From the NCBI GenBank assembly GCA_031549455.1, contig JAVBPT010000072.1, forward strand, positions 1 through 17,402: 17,402 nucleotides of DNA. Direction: 5' to 3'. Made by a program: the position numbers and the translations under genes. Below are positions 15,998-17,402 of this stretch, one piece after another. Numbering within the stretch: position 1 is the first letter of the stretch; every line of letters begins with the position of its first letter. This DNA comes from JAVBPT01 sp031549455. Lineage in GTDB: Bacteria; Bacillota; Clostridia; Lachnospirales; JAKSVV01. The notes under the pieces were generated by a model that had not been told where the DNA came from, made no database searches, and saw only the letters and a program-made list of their open reading frames with translations.

Positions 15998-16006
15998 ATT
16001 GTTTTT
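15982..16006 (-). terminator. Weak AT-rich hairpin after the Rad50/SbcC-like gene
   Basis: On the minus strand AAAAACA (16006-16000) can pair with TGTTTTT (15988-15982), and three more A-T pairs close inside after one A-A mismatch, leaving the loop GACA. T residues follow. It starts at the TAA stop (16007-16005). With a single G-C pair in the stem, it may be a poor terminator or a chance feature. Confidence 0.3.
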
Positions 16007-17402
16007 AGCTGAGTTCGATTCTATTTTGAGTAATTGCTTCAAAGGTATCGTCATGACTCACCACAATAAGCTGTCTAAAATGTCTAGACGCGTTTTGAAT
16101 AATCATGGAAAGTTTTTCGCGCCTATCACTGTCCAAATTGATGGTCGGCTCGTCCAGAATACAAAGCCTTAACTTGGTAATAAGCTCAATCATAGCAATC
16201 CGTATGGCAAGTGCAGCCGTCATTTGTTCCCCACCAGATAACTGCTTGAATTCCTTCTCCATGTCTTCTCCATTTTCATAACCATGAAGCACAAGTTCAT
16301 ACGAATTCTTCCACTCCAAAACACTGCCATCCGTTGCAATTTCTGAATAGATCTCACTCGCTTGATCACTGATATTTCGAATTAAAAGATCGGCAATCTC
16401 AATTGGAGCATTCTTCAAAACGTTTTTCATCTTTTTCACTACCTGGATGACTTTTTTAAACGTTTCAATCTTTTCCTGTGCCTCTTTAATCTCTTCCTGC
16501 AATGCATTCATCAGTCTAACCTTCTCAGTCAAAATTTTCAACTCATTTTGCTTAAACTGAATATTTTGTTTGTACACAGCCATTTCCGTTTCTTTTCTTT
16601 GCAGTTTCTCTTTAAAGTCTTCATAATCTGTTATATGATTCTCACTTGTAAAACAACGAACTCTTTCTTCAAGCTCTTTGATCTCTACCAGAAGATGCTC
16701 TTTTGCCTTTAAGAGATTTAAAACCTCTCCATCCAACCTTACGCTATCCTCTGCTTTTTTGCTATAAGCGATGAATGTTTCATAAGCTTCCTTCTTCATC
16801 TTTTGGCCATTCTTTTTAAGCTCCATTTGCCTCTGCAACTTCGTATATTCTATGAATACATCCTTGCCACCTTCAAACTGCTTCTTTAAGTTTAAAAGGG
16901 CATCTTCATATCTTTTTATGTCTGCCTTTATTTTTTCGCATCGCACTACACACTTTTGTTTTTCCTCTTCATCCAATGCAATTTGTCTTTCGATCTCATT
17001 TGCAACCATCTGAGAAGATGTTTTTGCAATGACTTGCGTACTATGTGCCTCTTGTAGCGCTTTAAACCCTCTTTGGATCTCTCGAATTTCTAAGTCGCTC
17101 TCCTCCGCCTCACGATCCACATGTTTTTTATATAACTTCGCAAGCCCTTCTGTAATTTGATCACGTCGCACAATCAACATTTCCAGTTCTTCTTTTTTGG
17201 CCACTTCTTGATTTTGTCTTAATGTAATCACCTTGTCGATGTTTTCACCTGCCACCTTTAGCTTCGCTTTGTTGACAGACGAGCTCTCTTCTTCTACTTC
17301 TCTAATTTTTCCACTTGCATCTTTTAATAAGGAGGCCTCCTTTGTATCCATTGTTTCCCTTAATAGCCTTAATATTTCCGATTTGTACCGCTCAAGCTCA
17401 AC
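16005..17402 (-). CDS. sbcC: Rad50/SbcC-like exonuclease ATPase subunit (5' partial)
   Basis: This is the C-terminal half of an SMC-like ATPase that works with the SbcD/Mre11 nuclease on DNA ends, hairpins and stalled forks. The frame is open to the right edge, giving 465 visible residues with the N-terminus missing. About residues 1-320 are charged heptad-type coiled coil. The ATPase head follows: signature LSGGEQ at about 388-393, Walker B LCILDEP near 413-419, D-loop NLD near 422-424, and the H-loop VSHDD near 448-452. The end, RQLIVVSHDDTFEAITQNRI, resembles archaeal Rad50. No CxxC zinc hook occurs in this part; CVVRC near 151-155 has the wrong spacing. The hook and Walker A would lie beyond the edge. 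A generic SMC-like ATPase is the alternative. Confidence 0.85.
   Translation of the reverse strand, partial: VELERYKSEILRLLRETMDTKEASLLKDASGKIREVEEESSSVNKAKLKVAGENIDKVITLRQNQEVAKKEELEMLIVRRDQITEGLAKLYKKHVDREAEESDLEIREIQRGFKALQEAHSTQVIAKTSSQMVANEIERQIALDEEEKQKCVVRCEKIKADIKRYEDALLNLKKQFEGGKDVFIEYTKLQRQMELKKNGQKMKKEAYETFIAYSKKAEDSVRLDGEVLNLLKAKEHLLVEIKELEERVRCFTSENHITDYEDFKEKLQRKETEMAVYKQNIQFKQNELKILTEKVRLMNALQEEIKEAQEKIETFKKVIQVVKKMKNVLKNAPIEIADLLIRNISDQASEIYSEIATDGSVLEWKNSYELVLHGYENGEDMEKEFKQLSGGEQMTAALAIRIAMIELITKLRLCILDEPTINLDSDRREKLSMIIQNASRHFRQLIVVSHDDTFEAITQNRIELS

Noticed and set aside
16956..16970. Zinc hook of Rad50/SbcC at CVVRC
   Set aside because: The spacing is Cys-x3-Cys rather than Cys-x2-Cys, and the segment sits within coiled coil; the true hook is probably outside the window.
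1..17402. Defence island, prophage, insertion sequence or CRISPR array
   Set aside because: No integrase, transposase, restriction, toxin or Cas genes and no spaced repeats were seen; the genes are typical chromosomal ones in compact operons.

Overview
The window looks like a low-GC, endospore-forming Firmicute of the class Clostridia. The evidence is an AT-rich sequence with strong AGGAGG-type ribosome sites, consensus TTGACA/TATAAT promoters, a GerA-type spore germination receptor operon, and clostridial-style housekeeping genes. A family such as Lachnospiraceae is plausible but cannot be fixed from this sequence. Gene density is very high: no stretch over 300 bases lacks a gene, and the largest gap (5054-5222) is a divergent promoter region.

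Layout. The plus strand opens inside a germinant receptor operon (1-3666) in the order A subunit (5' end cut by the window), lipoprotein C subunit, small two-helix D-type subunit, B subunit. The genes overlap or nearly touch. A convergent gene for a secreted SH3-repeat NlpC/P60 cell-wall hydrolase (3656-5053, minus) overlaps the end of the B gene by 11 bases. A divergent promoter pair at 5091-5142 serves the hydrolase (minus) and a Mn-type superoxide dismutase (5223-5876, plus). A strong hairpin at 5851-5894 ends the dismutase gene and, on the other strand, the next operon.

From 5905 to the right edge every gene is on the minus strand. In transcription order, from the right edge leftward, these are: a partial Rad50/SbcC-like ATPase (16005-17402); a unit of a membrane-anchored unknown protein plus an EamA transporter (promoter at 15970-15997); a unit of pspC-like, dprA, topA and a membrane/TPR-like unknown protein (promoter at 13525-13553, terminator at 9444-9467); and a unit of proS, an HD-domain hydrolase and D-lactate dehydrogenase (promoter at 9396-9424, shared terminator at 5851-5894).

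The genes cover spore germination and wall hydrolysis, oxidative defence, translation, fermentation, and DNA processing/topology. I see no phage, insertion sequence, CRISPR array, tRNA, rRNA or defence island, and no clear undescribed multi-gene system. The more interesting points are local: overlapping divergent promoters, three terminator hairpins whose loops contain the stop codon, the D-type germination subunit, two uncharacterised membrane proteins, and residue changes in SodA and TopA.
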